Source: Anaerolineaceae bacterium
Lineage (GTDB): Bacteria > Chloroflexota > Anaerolineae > Aggregatilineales > Phototrophicaceae
Reading direction: 5' to 3'
Length of the DNA: 64,000 nt
Assembly (NCBI GenBank): GCA_020634115.1
Contig: JACKCH010000017.1
Location: 124,001-188,000 of the forward strand
Shown: positions 1 to 8,737 of the stretch, piece after piece
How positions within the stretch are numbered: position 1 is the stretch's first letter
Layout of the letters: each line of letters starts with the position of its first letter
Position numbers and translations under genes: made by a program
Notes under the pieces: model-generated
Told to the model about the DNA's origin: nothing
What the model saw: only the letters and a program-made list of their open reading frames with translations
Database searches by the model: none

Positions 1-642
1 GCGGGGTTTTACCGCCAACCGGGATGTCCGCCAGCGCCTTTTTCGCCAGCAGGACCGAGTTGGTGGGGGGCAGCACAATACTGGCACGGTCTTTCTGGAA
101 GACGACCAGCCCCACCCGGTCACGGCGCTGGTAGGCATCCGTCAGCAGCGACATGATCGCGCCTTTAGTTGCCTGCATCCGTTCGGAAACTGCCATGCTC
201 CACGAGGCATCCACCACGAATAAGATCAGGTTGGCCGCCCGCCGAACCCGGATTTTTCGGTGCAGATCCTTTCTGACGAGCGCATAGGCCATGCCGCTCT
301 CATTAAGTTGCTGCTGGCGTTGAATCTGGTAGGGGGCAGCCGCCCGCAGGGTAGCGTCAAACGCGATGTCCGTCGGGTTATCGCCAGCGGGACGAGCCTG
401 AATATAGCGCCCACGTTTGCGGTCTGTGCGCGTTCGTGAACGCCGTCCCGCGTGTTGGCGGGTCAGTTTGTCGAGCGCGGTCTGGAGTTTGCGCGGGGAG
501 AATTGCGCGCCGGTTTCAACCTTTTTGCCACCTTCCCACCAGTACGAATCCTGTTTGTCGAATACGTTCTGGGGGGTTGGGTCGGTCTGGCCGAAGTCCG
601 GCGCTTCTTTTTCGGTGCTGTCTGTCGCTACCGATTCACTTT
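1..642 (-). CDS. chlD: ChlD-type chelatase, linker and VWA domain (second frame, partial)
   Basis: This is the downstream half of the chelatase gene, read in the -1 frame relative to the AAA+ half that ends at 628. From the A run at 640-648 the frame stays open to the window edge, so the C-terminus is missing. It encodes a polar, Arg-rich linker and then the start of a von Willebrand A domain. The MIDAS motif DxSxS is visible as LFVVDASWSM (codons near 209-238). ChlD/BchD and the matching cobaltochelatase subunit use this domain to bind metal and the large substrate-binding subunit. I see no good start codon with an RBS at the head of this frame, so it is probably made only as a fusion with the AAA+ half. 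Whether the substrate is Mg-protoporphyrin or cobalt-corrin cannot be told from the window; no other Bch/Cob genes are present. Confidence 0.8.
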
Positions 643-1743
643 TTTTTTGACAGGCGTTTCTTCTTCGCTTTCGGCAGAGTCGGTGATCTCATCGCCTTCA
701 CCCCATTCGGAGGTGACCTGTTCGATCTGCTCTTCCAGCGAAGCCATGCTCATCTGCGCGTCAGCGAATGGCCCACGTTTGAGCCGGTGGGGGAGTGCCA
801 GTTCCGCTGCGATCAAAATGTCGTGATGGTCAATGCTGAGACGGCCTTCAAATGCTGCATGAGCGCGCGCCGTTTTCAGAATCACGAGGTCTGCGCGGTG
901 ACCGTCAATATGCAGATTACTGGTGATGGCGGCAATCGTGAAGAGATCACGGCGGCTGTACTGTACATCATCCACAATCTCGCGGGCGGCGGCTATCTGA
1001 TTGGAGAGGGATTGTTCTTCACCAGCCCAGTCCTGGCGGAATTTCTCCGGGTTGCTTTCATAAGCGATGTGCCGTTCCAGGATTTCCATTCGTTCGCCCG
1101 CGTCGGCAATACCGCGTACTTCCACCGAAAGCGCGAAACGATCCAGAAGCTGCGGGCGCAAATCGCCTTCTTCCGGGTTCATCGTCCCTACCAGGATAAA
1201 CCGCGCCGGATGCGCGAAACTGATACCCTCGCGCTCGACCACGTTAATGCCCATCGCCGCCGAGTCCAGCAGCAGGTCTACCACATGGTCATCCAACAGA
1301 TTCACTTCGTCCACGTACAGGATGCCGCGATTTGCCATCGCCAGCACACCAGGGTCAAAGTGACGTTCACCCTTCTGGATGGCTTTTTCAATATCCAGCG
1401 TGCCGACCACACGGTCTTCGGTAGCGCTCACTGGCAGGTCAACAAAGCGGGTCTTGCGTCGTTCCACTGGCGGGGGCGCACCATCGCTGTAGCGCTCCCG
1501 CGTGATGTCCGACCAGGTATCCGGGTGTGCCGGGTCATCGCCAAAAGGGGAGTCAGCCACTACATCAATTTCAGGGAGCAGCGCCGCCAATGCTCGCGCC
1601 GCCGTAGATTTGCCTGTCCCGCGCTCCCCACGAATCAGTACACCGCCGATTCGCATATCAATCGCGTTCAAGACCAGGGCACGTTTCATTCTGTCCTGAC
1701 CGACTATGGCTGTGAAGGGATATACTGCTGGTCGTCTTGCCAT
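628..1743 (-). CDS. chlD: Magnesium/cobalt chelatase AAA+ ATPase subunit (ChlI-like N-terminal half of ChlD)
   Basis: A 371-residue product with Walker A GERGTGKS at 39-46 and Walker B ILYVDEVN at 141-148, followed by the Arg-finger/sensor region (TMNPEEGDLRPQLLDRFAL) typical of ChlI/BchI. It forms the ring ATPase that drives metal insertion into a tetrapyrrole. The length matches a stand-alone ChlI, but the last 30 residues are the acidic linker expected in ChlD, and the VWA half continues in another frame after the A run at 640-648. One gene could therefore give a short ATPase (termination at 628) and a long ATPase-VWA protein (after slippage). The start at 1743 gives the expected MARR-VYPF-IVGQ family beginning. 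Confidence 0.9.
   Translation of the reverse strand: MARRPAVYPFTAIVGQDRMKRALVLNAIDMRIGGVLIRGERGTGKSTAARALAALLPEIDVVADSPFGDDPAHPDTWSDITRERYSDGAPPPVERRKTRFVDLPVSATEDRVVGTLDIEKAIQKGERHFDPGVLAMANRGILYVDEVNLLDDHVVDLLLDSAAMGINVVEREGISFAHPARFILVGTMNPEEGDLRPQLLDRFALSVEVRGIADAGERMEILERHIAYESNPEKFRQDWAGEEQSLSNQIAAAREIVDDVQYSRRDLFTIAAITSNLHIDGHRADLVILKTARAHAAFEGRLSIDHHDILIAAELALPHRLKRGPFADAQMSMASLEEQIEQVTSEWGEGDEITDSAESEEETPVKKKVNR
640..648 (-). promoter_or_regulatory. A9 run: candidate -1 frameshift site in chlD
   Basis: On the coding (minus) strand nine consecutive A follow GTC. The zero frame reads three Lys codons, then VNR and a stop at 628-630. Slipping back one base on the A run gives Ser-Glu-Ser-Val and enters the open VWA frame. 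The run sits in the acidic linker (EESEEET-like) between the AAA+ and VWA domains. Only a weak hairpin (4-bp CGGT/ACCG) is visible just downstream. Programmed frameshifting on A-rich sites is known for some bacterial chlD genes. The alternative is a one-base deletion in a homopolymer, either real or from sequencing. Confidence 0.6.
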
Positions 1744-1803
1744 AATATTCTCGTTTGCTCAACCCGATAACTCACTTGGATTATACATAAGCGACACAAC
1801 AGG

Positions 1804-3702
1804 TCAATTGCCAGAGTGACCCATCAGGACATAGACCTGGGCACCATCCGCATCAAATACCAATTCCAGGTAAGGCGCATCGGCGACGCTGGACTGCATT
1901 TCAATCAGTTCCGTAAACGGCGCGCGCCAGCGAAACATCGTTTTGATGCTATCCGGGTTGGAGACAAGCTGCGGCACGATGACATAGTCTACTCCGGCTT
2001 CTCGCAGCAGGTCAGCATTGGCCGGGTCTGCCGGATTTTCCCAGAATGCACGCAGTTGCTCCTGCTCGGCCAGGCTGTCCGCGTCACCCCGGAAGAAGGG
2101 CTGCCAGCGGTAATAGACACTGTCGCGTTCGCTGACCACTGGCACCCAATCGCCTTCCTGTGGGCCGGGGAAGTTCAGCACGCGGGCATCCGGCGGGGTG
2201 TTCTGCTTGAGCCAGGTCATGGCGCTGACATCGGCATGAGAAGAGAATGCGCCGAAGAACCCCACCTTGTCCTTGCTGAAGGCCAGTATCTCCTGATTGA
2301 ATATCAGCCCCAGCAGCACGACTACGCCCAGCGCCCCGATAATTGCATAGGATTGGCGATACAGCCGCTCCCCAAGGCGTGATTCGCCAAAGCGATCCCA
2401 GAGCCATAATAAACCGACCCCGCCCAGAATCGAGAACGGGATAATCGGGCCGTGCCAGGCGATGCTGAATGGGTAGTCGTAGCGCAGCGCCGGTTCAATG
2501 ATGCTGGGTATGAGGGCTTCCAGGATTCCGAGCGTGGAAAACTCCAGCACGAAGACCAGCCAGCCAACTGCCAGGATACTCGGCTGTTCGCGCCGCCGCA
2601 GCCCGAAAAATGCTCCCAGGATGGCAACAGGCACAATCCAGACACCGTTATAGAGAATCATTACCTGCCAGTAACTTGGATCACGGGTGAAGGGGGAAAC
2701 AATGTCCGCCCCCAACAGGTCGCGGATGTTGAGCAGCCAGGGCAGGATACCCACCAGCGCCACCAGTGGCACGCCTGCTGCCAGCACGAGCCAGCGGCGC
2801 AGCGTGGGGCGCGGCTGGCCGAACCACATCGTCACCAACCAGGGGACGTATCCCAATCCCAGGATAATGGTGGTATCGGGGTGGGCCAGGGCGACAGAAC
2901 CGAGCATCAGCCCGGCTGCGAGGGCGTCCGGCCAGTGGCCTTCTCGTAGGAAGCGCAGCGCGAAGATCAGAAATGCCATCGCAAAAACCAACCCCAGCAG
3001 CGTTGTATAGTGTGAGTCCATGTATGCGGTGAACAGGCCGACCCCGGCGAACATTGCAATTGCCATCGCCCGGCCCAGCCGTTTATCGCGGTATTCCGCG
3101 CCAAAATCATAAGCCAGCCACACCAGGAGGATACTCAACACCGCGCCAACGGCCATCTGGACATGGTGCAGCCCCTGGCCGAGCTGCTGGCTGAGGTAAG
3201 CGGTTATCAGCGTGAAGCCGGGCGCATACAGGTAGCTGATCTCCGGGTGGAAGGGCGTGAGGGTCTTGAAGTCACCGCCGAGCCGTGCCAACAGCCCCAG
3301 GTAGCCGAATCCTTGTGCGTCGGTATCCAGCGGCACGGGCAGGGCCAGTACTGGGACGACGAATACCAGTGCGACCAGGCCGAAGAACAGCAGGTCACGC
3401 GGGCCAGGCCACCCTTGATTGGCGTCTTCCAGGATTTCCCCGCGTGATTCGGCACGCATTTGCCCGTAAGAGAGTGTGCCGCCCAGGAATATCGCTGTCA
3501 CCAGCGCAAACAGCAGGTAGTCAATTACCAGGGTGTTCCAGCCAAACAACATGGCCCAGAATATGCCACCGCCCATGATGATGCCTAACGAGAGTGCCCC
3601 CATGAGGCCGATGCGTGGATGGCGTGTTTCCCAGGCTGGGGCGAGCATCCCGCCAGCGCCCAGGATGATGGTCGCAAACACAAACACTACGAATAAAGGC
3701 AT
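1804..3702 (-). CDS. Polytopic membrane protein, glycosyltransferase-like architecture
   Basis: 632 residues with many hydrophobic segments from residue 1 to about 480, then a soluble tail of about 140 residues. The tail begins MTWLKQNTPPDARVLNF and contains a GDW motif, an arrangement seen in GT-C-type membrane glycosyltransferases and related integral membrane proteins of unknown function, where the tail lies outside the membrane. I cannot see a convincing N-terminal D/E-rich catalytic loop, so enzymatic activity is unproven. It lies between chlD and another membrane-anchored unknown, all on the minus strand, with 60-85 bp gaps. Confidence 0.6.
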   Translation of the reverse strand: MPLFVVFVFATIILGAGGMLAPAWETRHPRIGLMGALSLGIIMGGGIFWAMLFGWNTLVIDYLLFALVTAIFLGGTLSYGQMRAESRGEILEDANQGWPGPRDLLFFGLVALVFVVPVLALPVPLDTDAQGFGYLGLLARLGGDFKTLTPFHPEISYLYAPGFTLITAYLSQQLGQGLHHVQMAVGAVLSILLVWLAYDFGAEYRDKRLGRAMAIAMFAGVGLFTAYMDSHYTTLLGLVFAMAFLIFALRFLREGHWPDALAAGLMLGSVALAHPDTTIILGLGYVPWLVTMWFGQPRPTLRRWLVLAAGVPLVALVGILPWLLNIRDLLGADIVSPFTRDPSYWQVMILYNGVWIVPVAILGAFFGLRRREQPSILAVGWLVFVLEFSTLGILEALIPSIIEPALRYDYPFSIAWHGPIIPFSILGGVGLLWLWDRFGESRLGERLYRQSYAIIGALGVVVLLGLIFNQEILAFSKDKVGFFGAFSSHADVSAMTWLKQNTPPDARVLNFPGPQEGDWVPVVSERDSVYYRWQPFFRGDADSLAEQEQLRAFWENPADPANADLLREAGVDYVIVPQLVSNPDSIKTMFRWRAPFTELIEMQSSVADAPYLELVFDADGAQVYVLMGHSGN

Positions 3703-3785
3703 GTCAATCCTATCGTGATAAAAGGGACAAACAGGCGCAAGTATAGCCTGTGAGCAGGGTGCGTGCTATGGGGAAACGGAGGTTT

Positions 3786-4502
3786 TTACGGTTGTTTCTG
3801 CCGGATCCACTGGACATCATACTGCGCGAACGCCTGGACAAGAATATCCGTGAGGGAGTCGGCGTCACGCTGCGCCGTATATTGTTCCTGCGCTGCCGGA
3901 GACTGGGCGCGGCGGCGGGCTTGCAGGGGGAAAGCCAGGGAGATGATTACGATGCCAATGAGGATTACCTGGAGATTGACACCATTTATCCAGAAGCCAA
4001 GAGCCGCCAGAGCATTGAAAAATACCAGCATGGTGCCGATGAACAGCAGTAGTGCCAGTGAACTGCCAGACATGTTCATCGGGCTATAACGCCATCCGAG
4101 TTGATTTGCCGATTGCAGCGAAACGTCAATGTCAATACGGGTGCGATCCCCTTCCCACCGCTGCATCGTGCCGGTTAGCCGGACTCCGGTCTTGTGTGAG
4201 TCGCGGGTTGTAAGTGCGAACCGGGCGCGGTCAGAATCCAGCATTGTGGTTTCACAGTATAGAATATCCACCGGCAGGCCAGCGTTGAACGCATCTACCT
4301 GGTCATGCAAGGTATCTATGGCACGGGTAATGGGGAGCGCCACACTGAAGTGGTATTCAGGGAATCGCGGCCTGAACTGGCTACGGCTCTTTGACTTCGT
4401 GAGGTTGTAGTCCGGCAGACTTTTGCCAGTTTGCGGGGCTTCAACCGGGCTACTGAGTTCGCCATCCGGGTTAGCCGGTATAGGTTTGCGCTTTGGCTGC
4501 AT
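3786..4502 (-). CDS. Unknown protein with a soluble N-terminal domain and two membrane segments
   Basis: Translation from 4502 gives MQPKRKP and a 238-residue protein. An AGGA ribosome site lies about 9 bases upstream; the longer form from 4568 would run into the divergent GNAT gene. Residues 1-140 are soluble; two hydrophobic helices follow (SSLALLLFIGTMLVFF and VILIGIVIISLAF), then a basic stretch and a short soluble tail. No family recognised. The soluble part resembles domains of membrane-anchored proteins with no known activity. Confidence 0.55.
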   Translation of the reverse strand: MQPKRKPIPANPDGELSSPVEAPQTGKSLPDYNLTKSKSRSQFRPRFPEYHFSVALPITRAIDTLHDQVDAFNAGLPVDILYCETTMLDSDRARFALTTRDSHKTGVRLTGTMQRWEGDRTRIDIDVSLQSANQLGWRYSPMNMSGSSLALLLFIGTMLVFFNALAALGFWINGVNLQVILIGIVIISLAFPLQARRRAQSPAAQEQYTAQRDADSLTDILVQAFAQYDVQWIRQKQP

Positions 4503-4567
4503 CACATCGTTTCCTGAACCAACGGGTACGGTTAAAGTATATAGCGAAATACAAAAAGGAAGAATCA

Positions 4568-5470
4568 ATGCCGGACTTTACGATTCGCACTTTTGAACCG
4601 GGCGATTTGCTGGAGATCGCTGCCCTCCTGGGTGAACCAGCGGACGAACTCCAATGGCGGTGGTCAGCACCGCAGTTTCAGGCGGAAACAGACTGCTGGG
4701 TGGCTGCTGCCCCAAATAGCCGTATTGTTGGCGTGACATACTTCACGCTCAAGCAGCGCGAGAGTCGTGGCTGGGGCGGGGGACGGGTGCATCCTGACTA
4801 CCGGCGGTTGGGCATTGGCCGGCGGCTTTTGGCGAAAGCAGAAGCCGGATTGTTGGCCCGGCGTCCGGGCGTGTCTGAAGTGCCAATGCTATATCATCTG
4901 GCAGGTGATGACCTGGAAACGGCCCATCTGCTGTTGAAGCACGGTTATGAACCCGTCAGGCAGTCATTTTCCATGCACATTGATCTGGATAACCGGCGTG
5001 ACAGCCCTCCGCAACTGCCGGAAGGGATGGCCTTGCGACCTTTCAATGTGGAACGTGACTGGCAGGCAGTGTATGCGGCGGATCGGGCCGCATTTGAGGC
5101 CAACTGGGGCTTTGATCTGATTACACAGGAAGAGTGGCGGCATGAACATATCTCCCGGCCTGATTTCGATGCTGGGCTTTGGCTGCTGGTCTACGCAGAA
5201 GATGCGATTGCCGGATTCTGCCTGAGCTATCCGGGAGACGGGCAGGTAGGGCATCTGGATACAATGGGCGTGGCGGCAGGGTGGCGGCGGCATGGCCTGG
5301 GCGCAGCGCTGGTCAGCCTGAGTTTGCATACGTTCCGGCGTCATGGGTATGCGGGGGTGCGGCTGGGCGTGGATGCTGGGAATACGGTTGCTTTCCGACT
5401 GTACCGGCGGTTGGGTCTGCGGATTGTGAGCAGTGGGACAGTGTACCGCAAGATACTGCGAAATGGATAG
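4568..5470 (+). CDS. Tandem GNAT-family N-acetyltransferase
   Basis: About 300 residues with two GNAT folds. The first has the acetyl-CoA loop as VHPDYRRLGIGRRLLAKAE (near 75-95), the second as VAAGWRRHGLGAALVSLSL (near 235-255) followed by GVDAGNTVAFRLYRRLGL. The double arrangement is like mycothiol synthase and related acyltransferases, but the substrate is unknown. The start at 4568 is preferred over the upstream in-frame ATG at 4493 because GGAAG sits 6-10 bases before it and the family fold begins at MPDFTIRTF. It is divergent from the unknown gene ending upstream, with a 65-bp shared control region. Confidence 0.8.
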   Translation: MPDFTIRTFEPGDLLEIAALLGEPADELQWRWSAPQFQAETDCWVAAAPNSRIVGVTYFTLKQRESRGWGGGRVHPDYRRLGIGRRLLAKAEAGLLARRPGVSEVPMLYHLAGDDLETAHLLLKHGYEPVRQSFSMHIDLDNRRDSPPQLPEGMALRPFNVERDWQAVYAADRAAFEANWGFDLITQEEWRHEHISRPDFDAGLWLLVYAEDAIAGFCLSYPGDGQVGHLDTMGVAAGWRRHGLGAALVSLSLHTFRRHGYAGVRLGVDAGNTVAFRLYRRLGLRIVSSGTVYRKILRNG

Positions 5471-5643
5471 ATCACGTGTTTCCCTGAAAAACAGGAGAAA
5501 ACAAGCCCTATCGTGAATTTCAGGATAGATCATGCTTGTGAGCGAAGTTGAATTATCAGTGTTGGTGGGCGGACATATCACTTGACTGATTCCAGCGTTA
5601 TAATCGCGAGCGTTTCTCCTCAATCCGATGCGGAGTTATTTCT

Positions 5644-7098
5644 ATGCCTACTACCTTCGAGAATGTTTTGCGGCACGCCACACCCGAAAGCCAGGGAATC
5701 GCTTCATCAGCCATTCTTCGCTTTGTTGAGGCCGTGGAGAGTCAGGTACACGAATGCCATAGTTTCATACTGATGCGGCATGGCAATGTGGTTGCTGAAG
5801 GGTGGTGGTCACCTTACCTGCCTGAAAGCCCTCACATGTTATTTTCCCTCAGCAAGAGTTTTACATCCACTGCCGTCGGCCTGGCGGTTACAGAAGGGCG
5901 CTTCTCAGTAGATGACCCGGTGCTGAGCTTCTTCCCGGACGAAGCCCCCGCCGAGGTAAACGCTTACCTCGCGGGGATGCGGATACGCCATCTGCTGTCT
6001 ATGTCTACCGGCCACGCAGAGGATTCCACGCCCCATATGACCGGGCGGCCCGATGGCAACTGGACGAAGGGCTTTTTCGAAGTGCCCGTCCTGCATCAGC
6101 CTGGCACGCACTTTCTGTATAACACGGGCGCGACATACATGCTGTCTGCTATCGTGCAGAAAACGACAGGCATGAAACTGGTGGATTATCTGAGACCGCG
6201 ATTATTCGAGCCGCTAGGTATTGAAAATGCCGTTTGGGAAGAATCCCCCCAGGGCATCAATACCGGCGGTTTTGGGTTGAGCATCAAAACTGCGGACATC
6301 GCCCGGTTCGGCCAGCTTTATCTGCAAAAAGGGATGTGGGGGAGCAGTCGCATCCTGCCCGAAGCCTGGGTAGCGGAGGCGACTGCTTTTCATGTGTCGA
6401 ATGGCGATGATGCGGCAAGCGACTGGGCGCAGGGTTATGGCTACCAGTTCTGGCGCTGCCGTCACAATGCTTACCGGGGTGATGGCGCTTTCGGCCAGTA
6501 TTGCATCGTGATGCCCGAACAGGACGCGGTGCTGGCGATCACCGGCGGATTAGGGGATATGCAGCCCCCCTTGAGCCTGGTCTGGGAGATTCTGCTGCCG
6601 GAGATGTGCAGTGATTCGCTGCCCGATGATACCGCCGCCCAGAATGCTCTGGGCGAGAAGCTGTCCGGCTTGGCTGTTCCTCCAGTGCGGGGGCAGGTTT
6701 CATCACCAGTAGCCGCCCGCGTGTTGGGACGGACTTACAAAGTGGATGCTAATGAGTTGAATATCGAAACGCTCACACTGACAGCGGCAGAGTCCGGTTA
6801 TGTCGTTCGTGCCAAGACAGCGGCAGGCGAGGAACATATCACCTGTGGCTATGGCATCTGGCAAAAAGGCCGGACAACCTTATTCAGCCAGCCACCATCG
6901 TATGAGCCGGTACAGATCGCCGCCAGCGGTGCCTGGACAGCCGAAAGCGCTCTGACACTGGTCGTCAGGTTGGTTGAGACGCCGTTCTACAACACAGTGG
7001 TTTGTCGCTTCACTGAAGATCAGATGACTATTGAAATGACAGTCAATGTGTCGTTTGTGCCGCCGCAAATGGTTCAACTGACAGCGCACGCTTTATAG
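5644..7098 (+). CDS. Serine hydrolase, beta-lactamase class C / peptidase S12 family
   Basis: 484 residues. The active-site SxxK is S68-L-S-K71 inside MLFSLSKSFTS, and a YNT motif near residue 160 stands where class C enzymes have YxN. A domain of about 140 residues follows the hydrolase fold. Family members act as D-Ala peptidases, esterases or beta-lactamases. No signal peptide is visible, so a cytoplasmic esterase or peptidase is likely; resistance should not be assumed. A GGAG lies about 9 bases before the ATG. It is a single gene, convergent with the PucC-like gene. Confidence 0.8.
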   Translation: MPTTFENVLRHATPESQGIASSAILRFVEAVESQVHECHSFILMRHGNVVAEGWWSPYLPESPHMLFSLSKSFTSTAVGLAVTEGRFSVDDPVLSFFPDEAPAEVNAYLAGMRIRHLLSMSTGHAEDSTPHMTGRPDGNWTKGFFEVPVLHQPGTHFLYNTGATYMLSAIVQKTTGMKLVDYLRPRLFEPLGIENAVWEESPQGINTGGFGLSIKTADIARFGQLYLQKGMWGSSRILPEAWVAEATAFHVSNGDDAASDWAQGYGYQFWRCRHNAYRGDGAFGQYCIVMPEQDAVLAITGGLGDMQPPLSLVWEILLPEMCSDSLPDDTAAQNALGEKLSGLAVPPVRGQVSSPVAARVLGRTYKVDANELNIETLTLTAAESGYVVRAKTAAGEEHITCGYGIWQKGRTTLFSQPPSYEPVQIAASGAWTAESALTLVVRLVETPFYNTVVCRFTEDQMTIEMTVNVSFVPPQMVQLTAHAL

Positions 7099-7110
7099 AT
7101 GAAAACACAA

Positions 7111-7134
7111 GGGGAGCGCTTGTTGTCGCTCCCC
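7111..7134. terminator. Hairpin between convergent genes
   Basis: GGGGAGCG and CGCTCCCC form a perfect 8-bp stem with an 8-base loop, 12 bases after the hydrolase stop and 33 bases before the end of the minus-strand transporter. On the minus strand it is followed by a T-rich tract (TTGTGTTTT), so it best serves the transporter, and may serve both. Confidence 0.65.
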
Positions 7135-7167
7135 AGACTTCGCATTAGCTTTCTGTCGGGATTTCCG

Positions 7168-8586
7168 CTAATCCAGCGCCGCCGCCAGCACCGAGGTGGC
7201 ATCCGACTGGGCTTCGCCTTGTTCTGCCTGGAAATACTGTACATTGACCTGACTGAGCGCCCACAATGCGACAATCAATCCAATGGCTTCCAGGCCAAAC
7301 ACAACTCCGTAAGAAAGCGTGACGTTGCCAGTGAGCTGGACGGCAATATCGCGCACAAAGCCGCCTAATGTCACCCCGAAACCCCGTGCCAGCGTGACGA
7401 CCAGCGTCCAGAATCCCAGGAATGTCCCGGCGCGACCAAAGGGACTCATTTCCATCATCATCCCCAGCGTGCCGACATTCCATACCCCCAGGCCGATACC
7501 GAGCAAAATCAGCCCCGGCGTCACCAGCCCGCGAATCTCAGCGACCGAGGAGAGCGCGAATACGGCGAAAGTCGCCACCAGCACCCACACACCGACATGC
7601 GACATGACCGTATTGGTCAGACGGGTGTAACGGCGGGAAAGCCACAGGAACAACACTGTCCCAATAATGGACATGCTGCCCCAATAGGCGGCGAAGCGAG
7701 TCGTGTGGGCGGCGTCCATGTTGAAGACATCCCCGGCGAACGGTTCCAGTACCAAATCCTGAGCGAAGGCGAAGATCATCGAAAGCGCCAGATACCAGAA
7801 GAAAAAGCGGGTCTGACGGTTACTCCAGGCTTGCTGGATGTCCTGGCGGAGTGTGGTCTGTGACTTCGGTTCGGCCTGCACAGCAGCAGTGCCCGTGCTT
7901 CGGCGCTCCTCACCCAACAGGGAGAAGAACCACAACGCCCCCATCACCAGCGCGCCGACGACAAACAGCGTTTGCAGAGTCTCCGGCGAAAAGCTCAGAC
8001 CACCCGCCGCCGCGCTGCCTTCCTCCCGGTTGGAGGGCAGCAGGACGCCGAAGAGAATACCGGCAATCGTGAAGCCGAGCAGCAGGAAAGTCCACACAAT
8101 GCCCACCGCGCGCCCGCGCTGCCTGGGGTGCGCCCGATCATAGATGAGCGCCAGAAAGGTGCTGCCGGAAAGCGCCGACCCCAGGCTAAAAAGCAGGAGT
8201 GATCCGGTTAAGAGCAGCCATACCATCGGGGTTGCTTCCCTGCCGCGCGCCAGGTCTGCCGTCAGCAAGCCCGTGCCGAGGATGCTGGTAACCATCATCA
8301 GCCGTCCCAACCATATCCAGAACAATCGCCGGTAGCCGCCAACGGCCCGTTCGTCAGAGATACGCCCGGCCCAAACCCCCAGGGGTGCCAGGAAATAGCG
8401 CAGCCCGACTAACAGGCTGATCGGTGTGGCCGCGAATCCCAGGTCAGTAATCATGATCCGGTTCCAGACTCCGGCGGTGATGACATCCGCCATGCCGGAA
8501 CCGAGATGAAACAACGCGATCTTCAGGTTATTCTTGATAGGGAGATGGGGTGAAGACTGCTGATCTTCGTGAGTCGTCTCGGTCAT
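7168..8586 (-). CDS. PucC-family (BCD) MFS transporter
   Basis: 472 residues, about 12 membrane helices. The N-terminal block LKIALFHLGSGMADVITAGVWNRIMITDLGF matches the PucC/LhaA family start, and RISDERAVGGYRR is the usual MFS loop after helix 2-3. PucC proteins of purple bacteria assist light-harvesting pigment assembly, and homologues in non-phototrophs are of unknown substrate. Nothing else in the window indicates phototrophy apart from the chelatase gene at 1-1743, which can equally serve B12 synthesis. It is monocistronic. Confidence 0.75.
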   Translation of the reverse strand: MTETTHEDQQSSPHLPIKNNLKIALFHLGSGMADVITAGVWNRIMITDLGFAATPISLLVGLRYFLAPLGVWAGRISDERAVGGYRRLFWIWLGRLMMVTSILGTGLLTADLARGREATPMVWLLLTGSLLLFSLGSALSGSTFLALIYDRAHPRQRGRAVGIVWTFLLLGFTIAGILFGVLLPSNREEGSAAAGGLSFSPETLQTLFVVGALVMGALWFFSLLGEERRSTGTAAVQAEPKSQTTLRQDIQQAWSNRQTRFFFWYLALSMIFAFAQDLVLEPFAGDVFNMDAAHTTRFAAYWGSMSIIGTVLFLWLSRRYTRLTNTVMSHVGVWVLVATFAVFALSSVAEIRGLVTPGLILLGIGLGVWNVGTLGMMMEMSPFGRAGTFLGFWTLVVTLARGFGVTLGGFVRDIAVQLTGNVTLSYGVVFGLEAIGLIVALWALSQVNVQYFQAEQGEAQSDATSVLAAALD

Positions 8587-8686
8587 TGGATACTCGATTT
8601 TTGTAGATTTTATGAGATTTATCGTGAGATTATAACATTCTTGCGCCAGACGTCAATAGGATGGGAAAGACTTTACGTGTGTAACC

Positions 8687-8718
8687 GGTGAACATGGTAC
8701 AATAAAAATATGTTCACC
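8687..8718 (+). promoter_or_regulatory. Inverted repeat around the uspA -10 region
   Basis: GGTGAACAT (8687-8695) and ATGTTCACC (8710-8718) are perfect 9-base arms separated by 14 bases. A -10-like TACAAT lies at 8698-8703 inside the loop. The arrangement suits a repressor operator straddling the -10 box; an RNA hairpin in the 5' leader is the other reading. AGGAG follows at 8727-8731. Confidence 0.5.
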
Positions 8719-8737
8719 ATGCACATAGGAGTTTGTG

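Noticed and set aside
436..1770. A 444-codon plus-strand open frame over chlD
   Set aside because: It is antisense to a gene with clear Walker motifs and its translation has no family character (Cys/Arg/His rich).
5582..5604. TTGACT and TATAAT before the class C hydrolase as a promoter
   Set aside because: Spacing of 11 bases is too short; only the -10 box may be real.
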